A stretch of DNA of 32,143 bases from VRUE01 sp044867925. Its GTDB lineage: Bacteria > Actinomycetota > Thermoleophilia > Solirubrobacterales > 70-9. The translations under genes were made by a program, and so were the position numbers. The notes beneath the pieces were generated by a model that had not been told where the DNA came from, made no database searches, and saw nothing but the letters and a program-made list of their open reading frames with translations. The DNA is taken from positions 1 to 32,143 of the forward strand of contig JBIOVV010000076.1 of assembly GCA_044867925.1 (NCBI GenBank). Direction: 5' to 3'. Positions 8,077-15,574 of the stretch are shown here, in pieces; the stretch's first letter is position 1; the number at the start of each line of letters is the position of its first letter.

Positions 8077-8919
8077 ACAATGGACACGGCTCAGATGGCG
8101 GTTCCCAGCATCAGGCTCCACGACGGCATCGCCATCCCACAGCTTGGTTTCGGTGTCTTCCAGATACCGCCAGAGGAGACCCAGGGCGTCGTCGAGCTGG
8201 CGCTCGAGGCGGGCTACCGGCACTTCGACACCGCCGCTGCCTACGGCAACGAGAAGCAGGTCGGCGCGGCGCTCGCCGCCTCGGGCCTGGCCCGCGAGGA
8301 CTACTTCGTCACGACCAAGCTCTGGAACTCGCAGCAGGGGCACGACACGGCCCTGATCGCCTTCGAGGAGAGCCTCGATCGGCTCGGGCTCGATCACGTC
8401 GATCTCTACCTGATTCACTGGCCCGTCCCGAGCGAGGGCCGCTTCGTCGAAACCTGGCAGGCCTTCGAACGGATCCACGGCGAGGAGGCGGCACGCACGA
8501 TCGGCGTCTCCAACTTCCGCATCGAGGATCTCGAGCTGCTGGAGCGGGAGACGAGGACCCGGCCGACGATCAACCAGGTCGAGCTGCACCCCCACTTCCA
8601 GCAGGCCGACCTGCGCGCCTGGCACGGCGAGCACGGGATCGCCACCGAGGCCTGGGGCCCGCTCGCCCAAGGCGAGCTGCCCAACGACGAGACGATCGGC
8701 CGGCTCGCCGAGGGCCGCGGGAAGACACCCGCGCAGGTGATCTTGCGCTGGCACCTGCAGCTCGGCAACGTCGTCATCCCCAAGTCGGCGACGCCGGAGC
8801 GAATCCGCGAGAACATCGACATCTTCGATTTCGAGCTCTCCCACCGCGAGATGGCAGCGATCGGGGACCTCGACCGCAGCAGGCGGGTCGGTCCCCAGCC
8901 GGCCACCTTCGCCGCTTAG
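8071..8919 (+). CDS. Aldo/keto reductase (2,5-diketo-gluconate reductase type)
   Basis: The 282-residue NADPH-dependent aldo/keto reductase reduces aldehydes or ketones to alcohols in the cytosol. The catalytic tetrad is complete: Asp53 and Tyr58 in HFDTAAAYGNE, Lys83 in VTTKLWN and His116 in LIHWPVP. The signature ARTIGVSNF and the cofactor loop IPKSATPERIRENIDIF are present. Length and motifs match the AKR5/DkgA-like group. Two ATG starts are possible (8071 and 8080), neither with a clear Shine-Dalgarno site. A repeated AT-rich element overlaps the first. The physiological substrate is unknown; detoxification of carbonyls is common in the group. Confidence 0.92.
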   Translation: MTTMDTAQMAVPSIRLHDGIAIPQLGFGVFQIPPEETQGVVELALEAGYRHFDTAAAYGNEKQVGAALAASGLAREDYFVTTKLWNSQQGHDTALIAFEESLDRLGLDHVDLYLIHWPVPSEGRFVETWQAFERIHGEEAARTIGVSNFRIEDLELLERETRTRPTINQVELHPHFQQADLRAWHGEHGIATEAWGPLAQGELPNDETIGRLAEGRGKTPAQVILRWHLQLGNVVIPKSATPERIRENIDIFDFELSHREMAAIGDLDRSRRVGPQPATFAA

Positions 8920-8945
8920 CTGAGCCCAGGATCTCAGCGCTCAAA

Positions 8946-8978
8946 ATTACTTGGGCAGTTTTCCGTTGCTCAGGTAAT
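8946..8978 (+). promoter_or_regulatory. 12-bp dyad upstream of the ABC binding-protein gene
   Basis: The arms are ATTACTTGGGCA (8946-8957) and TGCTCAGGTAAT (8967-8978), separated by 9 bp. Ten of twelve positions are exact complements and the other two would be G-U pairs in RNA. This allows either a repressor operator or an RNA hairpin. It is AT-rich against its surroundings and has no T tract after it. Half-sites recur at 15531-15541 before gntR (TGCTCAGG) and at 11279-11290 before the Rieske gene (ATTACTT), which favours a shared regulator. Confidence 0.5.
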
Positions 8979-9048
8979 CTTCGCGCACTGTCCAACGAGG
9001 GCTTGTCAGCTAAAAATCCGACGCCTTTTCTCAAAGCCGCTCCTCGCC

Positions 9049-10209
9049 TTGCTGGCATTGGTGCTGTTCGTCCCGGCCGGTTGCGGCAGCACTGGCGAGT
9101 CCTCTGGCTCTCCCTCAGCCGGCCTGCCGAAAGAAATAGTGATCGGCGCCGCGATTGCCAAGACCGGCTATCTGGTGCCGTACGACGCCACCTTTGCCGC
9201 CGTCGAACAGCTGGTGAAGGAAACCAACGCCCGGGGAGGGATCGACGGGCACAAGGTCCGGGTGATCCAGGCCGACACCCGCTCGGATCCCCAGCAAGCG
9301 GTGCTGGCGGTTCAGAAGGTGATCGAAGACGGGGCCGATGTCCTTTTCTTCAGCGGCGAGGCGCTGACCGCGGCAGCCGGATCGCCACTCGCCGAGGAAC
9401 ACGACAAGCTGAACTTCGCCATCGCCAACGAACCCGGCTGGGGACCGCCGACGACCGGTCGCCTTTCCTTCAGCTCGAACCCGAGTCTCCTCAGCGAAGC
9501 CAGCGGCGGAGCTTCGTTCCTGTACGAGAGGGGCATCAGACATCCCTTCCTGTTCCGCGACACTTCGCTGATCTATGGCAAAGTCGACTGCTCCGCCTTT
9601 GAGCAGACCTGGGGGAAGCTCGGCGGCACGATCGCCGGCTCGGTCGATTTCGAGAACAGCGACGAGTCGATCGCGAGCCAGGTCAGCGAGCTGCGAAGCG
9701 CCGACGCCGACGCCGTGGTCATGTGCTCATATCCACCCGGCGGCGCCGCGGCAATCAAGCAGATCCGCGCCGCCGGCATCGATGTCCCGATTCTCGGACC
9801 CGCCTCCTTCGACGGCATCTTCTGGCTGAAGGGCATCCCGAACACCGAGAACATCTACGTGACCTCGAACGGCTCGGCCTACGACCCGCCTGACGAGGCG
9901 ATGGCGAAGCTGTTCGAGAGCCTGCGTCGGGCCGGCGTGGACACGGACGTCTCCAGCGCTCTACTGGCGGCCTATGCCGCCGGGCAGCTGATGCTGGGCG
10001 CGATCGAAGAGACGGGCAGCGTCGACGGGAACGTCCTGGCCGATGCGCTCGAGGCAAAACCGCGCACGACGGTCATGGGCAGGGTCAGCTACACGAAGGC
10101 AGACCACTACGCAGCCGGGACGCGGTGGCCGGTCTACGTCTACTCGAACGGCAGGCCGAAGCTGGTCACGGAAGTCGAGTCGCGGTTCATCCCCGAATAC
10201 GGCGATTAG
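9049..10209 (+). CDS. Branched-chain amino acid-type ABC transporter substrate-binding lipoprotein
   Basis: The protein (386 residues from TTG 9049) is a Leu/Ile/Val-binding-protein-type receptor (Peripla_BP_6 family). It presents a ligand to the LivHMGF importer encoded on the opposite strand. A hydrophobic leader ends in FVPAGC, so the mature protein is probably lipid-anchored at this Cys. The mature part begins KEIVIGAAIAKTGYLVPYDA, typical of the family. In-frame codons upstream continue a perfect signal peptide (reading LKIRRLFSKPLLALLA from 9010), but no ATG, GTG or TTG exists there. Position 9010 is CTA, 8 bp after GAGGG. Alternatively, one A too many in the A5 run at 9012-9016 separates it from TTG 9003. 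The true start is therefore unresolved. Confidence 0.85.
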   Translation: MLALVLFVPAGCGSTGESSGSPSAGLPKEIVIGAAIAKTGYLVPYDATFAAVEQLVKETNARGGIDGHKVRVIQADTRSDPQQAVLAVQKVIEDGADVLFFSGEALTAAAGSPLAEEHDKLNFAIANEPGWGPPTTGRLSFSSNPSLLSEASGGASFLYERGIRHPFLFRDTSLIYGKVDCSAFEQTWGKLGGTIAGSVDFENSDESIASQVSELRSADADAVVMCSYPPGGAAAIKQIRAAGIDVPILGPASFDGIFWLKGIPNTENIYVTSNGSAYDPPDEAMAKLFESLRRAGVDTDVSSALLAAYAAGQLMLGAIEETGSVDGNVLADALEAKPRTTVMGRVSYTKADHYAAGTRWPVYVYSNGRPKLVTEVESRFIPEYGD

Positions 10210-10228
10210 GCGGCGCGCAACGAGGCTC

Positions 10229-11266
10229 TCAGCCGGCCATCGCGCCGGCAAGGGCCGGGCTCTCGGCGAGGGCTCGGTACACGAACTCCCTGAACGCCTG
10301 CCGATAGGCGAGCGTGAACCGATCGGCGAGAGTGCTGACGTCTGCGTTCGGATCCAGCGGCAGCTCGCGTGGCTCGATCGCTGAGGTGATCGCCGTGTCC
10401 TCCGCGTAGACACGCCCGTCGTAGGCGATCACTTGCGCGAGCTGCTCCTGATCGAAATTCTCGAGGCCTCCCTCGATCCAGTAGTGCGCCGACTCGGTTG
10501 CGCTGATCGCGCGGGCGGCGTGGAGCACACAGCGCTCGCCTTCCTCTGTGAGCAACCGGGCCGAAGTGAAGTTGGGAGCAACCACGTAGTAGGTCATTTC
10601 TCGCACCGGTCCCCAAACCGCTTCCGCGTCATCGCCGAATTCCGTCTTTCGGCGGAGCGTCACCTCGAGCCCATGACGTTCCGGCTCCAACGGCTCGATC
10701 ACCTCCGGCATCGCTCCCAGGGTGGCCTGGTGCACGAAGGCGAAGTGAGAAACATCGCGGAAGTTCTCGATCATCAGCCCGAAGGCGACCGGCAGCTCGA
10801 AGGGAGTGCCATGGCCCCACGTCCACTCCGCGGCGTCGAACCAAGGCGGGATGGGGAGGTCGTTCAGCGGCTCCTCCAGCACCGTCCAGATCAGACCGAG
10901 GTGTGCACGCGCCGGATACGCCGGAATCCGGGCGCGCGACGGGATCTGTCCTTGGTCGGCAAGCGACGGGATCCGGGTACAGGCCCCATCGCGGCCCGCC
11001 CACTCCCAGCCGTGGTACGGGCACTGGACCGACCCGCCGCAAACCTTGCCCATGGAAAGCGAAGCACCGCGATGCGCGCAGCGGTCGGCGACGACCGCGG
11101 GCTCACCATCCTCGGTGAGGAAGACGGCAAGTGCCTCGCCGAGGAGTACGGCCCGCTGGGGACCCCGCTTCAGGTCTTGGAGCCTCGCGACAGGCTGCCA
11201 GCAGCGGCGCAGCGCGAGGGAAACGTCCTCGCTGGTCGGGACTCGAGATGAACTCTCACCATGCAT
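10229..11266 (-). CDS. Rieske non-heme iron oxygenase, oxygenase component
   Basis: The 345-residue protein is the terminal oxygenase of a ring-hydroxylating or O-/N-demethylating two-component system. The [2Fe-2S] Rieske ligands are CAH (Cys63, His65) and CPYH (Cys82, His85). The mononuclear iron site is ENFRDVSHFAFVH, with His174 and His179 and the bridging Asp171. The short length and single chain fit the vanillate demethylase/toluenesulfonate monooxygenase (TsaM-like) group. It is the last gene of the minus-strand cluster behind livF (36 bp gap) and ends 19 bp from the convergent binding-protein gene. No reductase or ferredoxin gene is nearby, so electrons must come from elsewhere. The start ATG lacks an evident ribosome site. 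Confidence 0.9.
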   Translation of the reverse strand: MHGESSSRVPTSEDVSLALRRCWQPVARLQDLKRGPQRAVLLGEALAVFLTEDGEPAVVADRCAHRGASLSMGKVCGGSVQCPYHGWEWAGRDGACTRIPSLADQGQIPSRARIPAYPARAHLGLIWTVLEEPLNDLPIPPWFDAAEWTWGHGTPFELPVAFGLMIENFRDVSHFAFVHQATLGAMPEVIEPLEPERHGLEVTLRRKTEFGDDAEAVWGPVREMTYYVVAPNFTSARLLTEEGERCVLHAARAISATESAHYWIEGGLENFDQEQLAQVIAYDGRVYAEDTAITSAIEPRELPLDPNADVSTLADRFTLAYRQAFREFVYRALAESPALAGAMAG

Positions 11267-11301
11267 CGTGCTGACTCGATTACTTTAGAGCCTTTTTTTC
11301 C

Positions 11302-12003
11302 TCACGGCTGCCTTCCCAAGTAGGAGCGCAGGACGTCGGGGTTGCGTTGCAACTCGCTGCGCAAGCCCTGGGCCCGGATCTTGCCGGTGCTGAGCACGAC
11401 GCAACGGTCGGAGAAGTCGATCGTGCGGGCAGCGTTCTGCTCGACCAGCAGCATCGTCATCCCTTCCTCGCGCAAGCTCTGGAGCAGCTCGTAGACGGCG
11501 TCGATCATCTTCGGCGCGAGGCCAAGCGAAGGCTCGTCGAGGATCAGCAGCCTGGGCCTGCCGAGCAGGGCGCGGGCGATCGCGAGCTGCTGCTGCTCTC
11601 CGCCCGAGAGACGATCGGCCCGCTGGCGGGTGCGCTCGCGAAGGATTGGGAAGCGCTCGAGCGTTCGCTCCATCCAGACCTTGCTCTCGGCGTCGTTGCG
11701 GGCGCCGAGCCGTAGGTTCTCCGCCACCGTGAGGGTCTTGAAGATGTGCCGGCCCTCGGGCACCAGTGCCAGCCCCAGCCGCGAAATCCGCTCCGGTGCC
11801 ATTCCGGTCACGGCGCGGCCCTCGAACAGTGTCTCTCCCGACGTCGGGCGCACGAGGCCGCAGATCGAGCGCAGGATCGAGCTCTTGCCCGCGCCGTTCG
11901 GCCCGATCATCCCCACCACTTCCCCTTGGCCGACGCTCAGATCGACCCCGTGGACGACCTCGATGCGTCCGTAGCCGACCCGGATCTCGCGCAGCTCAAG
12001 CAT
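11302..12003 (-). CDS. livF: Branched-chain amino acid-type ABC transporter ATPase LivF
   Basis: The 233-residue ABC ATPase of the LivF type powers the importer from the cytoplasmic side. Walker A is GPNGAGKS (residues 34-41), the signature is LSGGEQQQLAIARAL, and Walker B plus D-loop is LLILDEPSLGLAP, with VEQNA at the switch His position replaced in the usual LivF way. The start ATG at 12003 overlaps the end of the livM-livG fusion gene by 8 bp, so translation is coupled. Length is normal for LivF. Confidence 0.93.
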   Translation of the reverse strand: MLELREIRVGYGRIEVVHGVDLSVGQGEVVGMIGPNGAGKSSILRSICGLVRPTSGETLFEGRAVTGMAPERISRLGLALVPEGRHIFKTLTVAENLRLGARNDAESKVWMERTLERFPILRERTRQRADRLSGGEQQQLAIARALLGRPRLLILDEPSLGLAPKMIDAVYELLQSLREEGMTMLLVEQNAARTIDFSDRCVVLSTGKIRAQGLRSELQRNPDVLRSYLGRQP

Positions 12004-13840
12004 CGACCGCCGCCAGAAAAGAGCTGCCGAGATAGGACTCGACCACGGCGGGATCGGCTTGCACCTCTTGCGGCGTGCCCACCCGCAGGGTCCTGCCGTC
12101 ATCGAGCACCTGCACCCGAGGGCAGAGCTCCATGACGATGCTCATGTCGTGCTCGATGAGCAGCATGCCGCAGCCGAAGTCACGCAGCACGTTGCGAAGA
12201 ATCGCGACGAGCTGCTCGCGTTCTGCCTCGTTCAACCCGGCGGCGGGCTCGTCGAGCAGCAGGTAGCGAGGCTGGATCGCGAGCGCACGAGCGATTCCGA
12301 GCAGGCGCTGGCCCGCCGGCGGCAGCGATCCGGCTGGCCGCACGGCCTGCCCGAGGAGATCCAAGCGACCGAGGACGTCTGCCGCGACCGCGACCGCACG
12401 GCGCCTGCCAGCTCCCATCCCCATCGCTCCGACCGCGACGCTCTCGAGGCCACTCAGGTGCGAGAAGGGGAGGGCAGCCTGAAAGGTACGGCCCAGCCCG
12501 TCACGGGCGAGGCGCGCCGGGGACCTGCCGGTGACGTCGACGCCGTCGAGCGTGACGCTGCCGGAGTCAGGCGCCTGAAACCCGCTGAGGACGTTGACCA
12601 GGGTCGTCTTACCGGCGCCGTTGGGGCCGATCAGGCCGAGCGCCTCGCCCGGCCGCAAGGCGAGGTCGACCTGTTCGAGGACTCGCAGGCCGGAGAAGGC
12701 CAGCGACACCCGCTCAGCGCGCAGAGCTCCCTCGACAGAGCGGTTGGCCAGGCGCCGGCCGGCGACGGCGCCGCGAGCCCTGGGCAGGGAGGGGGCGGCG
12801 ATCGAGCCCAGCCGCCGGGGCCGGCGCAGCTCACCGGCCTCACGCCCACCGGACAGCCCGTTCGGCATCGCGATCATCGTCGCCAGCAGGATCAGGCCGA
12901 GGCCGATCGCGGCGAGTCCGGGAGCCGCGCCGATCGTGATCGCACCGAACAGATCGGCGCCGTTCTCGACACCACGCAGCATCTCGTTCACCGTCGCGAT
13001 CGCGATCGATCCGACCACCGCACCAAGGACGCTGCGGGCGCCGCCGACGACCAGCATCGTCATCGTCGTCACGGTCGCGCCGAAGTAGAAGGTGGTGGGA
13101 TTGAGCACACCGGACTGGTGCACCGCCAGCGCGCCGCCGATACCGCAGAGGACCCCACTGAGGCCAAACGCGATCAGTCGCTCGCGCATCGGGTGGATCC
13201 CGATCGAGCGAGCGGCCACCTCGTCCTCGCGCGTCGCCTGCAGGCGGTAGCCGCTCGCCGACCACTTGAACGCAAGCGCGACGACGACGGCCGCGGCCGC
13301 CCAGATCCCGGCGGACTCGACGCTCGTCGTCGTCGGGATGCTGACCAGCCCGCTGCTGCCACCGGTCACCCGGTCCCAGTTGGCGACGACGTTGTAGGCG
13401 ACGATCAGGAAGGCGAAGGTCGAGATCGGGATGGCGAGCGTGGAGGTTCGCATCAGCGGCAGGCCGACCACCACCGCCAGAAGAGCGGAGATCGCCGCGG
13501 CGATCAGCGTCGAGGAAAACGAGCCGAGATCGGCCTCGACGATGAACTGCGGCAAGCCAGGCGTCTGGAGCAGGGCGAAGGCCGCCGGCAGGGTGAGGAA
13601 GGCCGCGACGTATGCGCCGGCCGTCGCGAAGCCAAGCTGTCCGAACGAGTAGACGCCGCTGTTGCCGACGAAGACCTGCAGGCCGATGACGACGATCAGG
13701 TTGCAGAGGATCAGGGTGACGGTGCCCTGAAAGGACGGCGTTCCGCTGACGCCGACCAGGGCGACGACCGCGACCAGCGCCAGCGGCACCAGCAGCGAGG
13801 TCGCCGCCGAAGCGCGAGAGCGAAATCGGGCTCCGCTCAC
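11996..13840 (-). CDS. livMG: Fused permease-ATPase LivM-LivG
   Basis: The 614-residue protein joins two normally separate subunits. Residues 1 to about 340 are a LivM permease with many hydrophobic helices and the family block NSGVYSFGQLGFATAGAYVAAF. After a basic linker (about 340-370), residues from about 372 on are a LivG ATPase with Walker A GPNGAGKTT and Walker B LLLDEPAAGLNEAE. The ABC signature is unusual: it reads SLPPAGQRLLGIARAL where LivG normally has LSYGQQR. The GTG start at 13840 overlaps the livH stop by 4 bp. Permease/ATPase fusions of this type are known in actinobacteria. The open frame extends upstream of 13840 but that part is antisense-like and is covered by livH in the correct frame. 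Confidence 0.9.
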   Translation of the reverse strand: MSGARFRSRASAATSLLVPLALVAVVALVGVSGTPSFQGTVTLILCNLIVVIGLQVFVGNSGVYSFGQLGFATAGAYVAAFLTLPAAFALLQTPGLPQFIVEADLGSFSSTLIAAAISALLAVVVGLPLMRTSTLAIPISTFAFLIVAYNVVANWDRVTGGSSGLVSIPTTTSVESAGIWAAAAVVVALAFKWSASGYRLQATREDEVAARSIGIHPMRERLIAFGLSGVLCGIGGALAVHQSGVLNPTTFYFGATVTTMTMLVVGGARSVLGAVVGSIAIATVNEMLRGVENGADLFGAITIGAAPGLAAIGLGLILLATMIAMPNGLSGGREAGELRRPRRLGSIAAPSLPRARGAVAGRRLANRSVEGALRAERVSLAFSGLRVLEQVDLALRPGEALGLIGPNGAGKTTLVNVLSGFQAPDSGSVTLDGVDVTGRSPARLARDGLGRTFQAALPFSHLSGLESVAVGAMGMGAGRRRAVAVAADVLGRLDLLGQAVRPAGSLPPAGQRLLGIARALAIQPRYLLLDEPAAGLNEAEREQLVAILRNVLRDFGCGMLLIEHDMSIVMELCPRVQVLDDGRTLRVGTPQEVQADPAVVESYLGSSFLAAVDA

Positions 13841-14721
13841 ACCCGCGCCTTTCCGATTTCTCCCCCGAGCAGGCCGTGCGGCCTGAAGATCAGGATCAGC
13901 ACGGGAACGGTGAACACGATCGCGTCGCGGAACGGCACCAGCCCGTCGGGGAGGTAGACGCCGAGCAGGGAAGAGAGCACTCCGAGCAGCAGGCCGCCGA
14001 TCACCGCGCCGACCATCCTGCCGAAGCCGCCGATCACCACGGCGACGAACCCGACCAGGACGGGAGTGAGGCCCATCGTCGGCGACACCTGGCCGGTCTG
14101 CATGACGAGCAGGACACCGACCGCGGCGGCAAGCGCTCCACTGATCGCGAAGGCGATCGCGATCACTCGGTCGGCGCGGACGCCGAGCAGGCGCGCCATG
14201 TCGAAGTTCTCTGCCGCCGCGCGCATCGCGAGACCGGTGCGGGTTCGGTAAAGCAGCCAACCGAGGCCGCCGAGGACGACCAGCGTGAGCCCGAGGGTGA
14301 GGAACTCCAGGTTCGGCACGGTGATGCTGCCGATGCTGGTCGATTCGCTGATCGCGGCCGGTGTCTCGACCGATTGTGCCCGGGCGTCGACCGCCACGGT
14401 CACGACGTTCTGGAGAATCGCCGCGACCGCCAGCGAGGTGACGAGCTGGGCCGAGAGATCGGCGCTGCGCACCGGCCGGAAGGCCACGCGCTCGGCGAAG
14501 AGCGAGATCGCGATCCCGGTGAGCAGAGCAGCCGCGACTGCCGCGGCGAAAGGCAGGTCGGCGAAAACGTACAGAGCGAAGGCGGCGAGCATGATGAACT
14601 CGCCGTGGGCGAAGTTCATCATTCCCATCACCGTGTAGACGAGGGTGATGCCGAGGGCGATCAGCGCGTAGAGGCTGCCGAGGGCGAGAGCATCGATCAG
14701 GTTCTGGCCCAGCGTGGTCAA
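13837..14721 (-). CDS. livH: Branched-chain amino acid-type ABC transporter permease LivH
   Basis: The 294-residue LivH-type permease forms the membrane channel with LivM. The N-terminus is the family hallmark: LIDALALGSLYALIALGITLVYTVMG is followed by MMNFAHGEFIMLAAF. The EAA-like cytoplasmic loop is RTGLAMRAAAENFDMARLLGV, and the C-terminal GLTPVLVGFVAVVIGGFGRMVGAVIGG is also diagnostic. The start is TTG at 14721, 3 bp after the gntR stop. No ATG is available nearby. Tight spacing makes gntR-livH-livMG-livF one operon. Confidence 0.92.
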   Translation of the reverse strand: MTTLGQNLIDALALGSLYALIALGITLVYTVMGMMNFAHGEFIMLAAFALYVFADLPFAAAVAAALLTGIAISLFAERVAFRPVRSADLSAQLVTSLAVAAILQNVVTVAVDARAQSVETPAAISESTSIGSITVPNLEFLTLGLTLVVLGGLGWLLYRTRTGLAMRAAAENFDMARLLGVRADRVIAIAFAISGALAAAVGVLLVMQTGQVSPTMGLTPVLVGFVAVVIGGFGRMVGAVIGGLLLGVLSSLLGVYLPDGLVPFRDAIVFTVPVLILIFRPHGLLGGEIGKARV

Positions 14722-14724
14722 CGG

Positions 14725-15525
14725 TCAGCTGAGCTCGAAGGCAAGCTGAGCGCAGTCGGCCCGGTAAACGAGCCGGGCGAACTCGAGCGGGCGCTCGTGC
14801 CGCGACCCCGCCGCTCGACCGAACTGGACGAAGCGCCCCATCAGAACCGGATCGCCAGCTTTGGCGCCAACCTGAGACGCGGCCCACTCGCTGAGAAAGG
14901 TGTGCTCGATCGAGACAGTGGCGCGGGTGAGCTCGAGCCCACTGGGCGCGGGCGGTTCCTCGCCGGCCTGGAACGCCCGCGCAGTGGCGAGCAGCCACGG
15001 CACGTCGGCGACGGTGGAAAAGGAGTCGATCAGGAAGACCGATGGCTCGCCGACGTCGGCCACCGCAGTGACGTATGTAATCGGCGTCTGCCGATCCGCA
15101 ATCTCGAGGAAGTGCGACACGACGTGGTCGGGCTGGCGCTTGCGTGCGCCGAGCACGGTGATCGCCAGGTCGTCGCGACGCCCAAGCAGCAGTCTGACCA
15201 GTCCGGTTACCCGAACCTCACGCCGTGGCGGGGCAACGTAGGCACCCGATCCCTTCACCCGGAAGATGGCGCCGTCGCCGACGAGAAGCTCGAGTGCCGG
15301 CCTGATCACCGCCCGCGAAACCTTGAACTCTTCTTCGAGTTCGCGCTCCGAGGCGAAGCGAGCGCCGGGCTCCCAGCTCCCGGCCTCCAACGCCACCTTG
15401 AGGGACGTCGCGAGCTGGAAGTAGAGCGGTACATCGCTGTTGCGGTCAAGCTCGACACTGCCGACCAAGGGAACGGCGGAAGACTGCTTAGGCCGGCCCC
15501 GAACCGGTTGCGTGGGCTTGGCCAT
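14725..15525 (-). CDS. GntR family transcriptional regulator with UTRA domain
   Basis: The 266-residue regulator is of the HutC subgroup of GntR. A winged helix-turn-helix spans about residues 34-97, with the diagnostic GARFASERELEEEFKVSRA and the wing FRVKGSGAYV. The rest is a UTRA ligand-sensing domain (from about 115). It is the first gene of the transporter operon, so it probably controls uptake in response to the transported compound or a metabolite. The start ATG at 15525 was chosen because the frame upstream has no protein character. Its leader contains TGCTCAGG (15531-15538), shared with the dyad before the binding-protein gene, which suggests autoregulation. Confidence 0.9.
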   Translation of the reverse strand: MAKPTQPVRGRPKQSSAVPLVGSVELDRNSDVPLYFQLATSLKVALEAGSWEPGARFASERELEEEFKVSRAVIRPALELLVGDGAIFRVKGSGAYVAPPRREVRVTGLVRLLLGRRDDLAITVLGARKRQPDHVVSHFLEIADRQTPITYVTAVADVGEPSVFLIDSFSTVADVPWLLATARAFQAGEEPPAPSGLELTRATVSIEHTFLSEWAASQVGAKAGDPVLMGRFVQFGRAAGSRHERPLEFARLVYRADCAQLAFELS

Positions 15526-15574
15526 TTGAGTGCTCAGGATACCTTTCGCATCTGGGCGAGTGCCCGATCTGGCC

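Noticed and set aside
12059..13957. Long plus-strand open frame opposite the liv genes
   Set aside because: The translation is low-complexity (Arg/Asp/Gln/His) and antisense to well-supported transporter genes.
13841..14998. N-terminal extension of the livM-livG frame
   Set aside because: It overlaps livH in another frame, reads as Arg/Ala-rich noise, and the GTG at 13840 overlapping the livH stop is the natural start.
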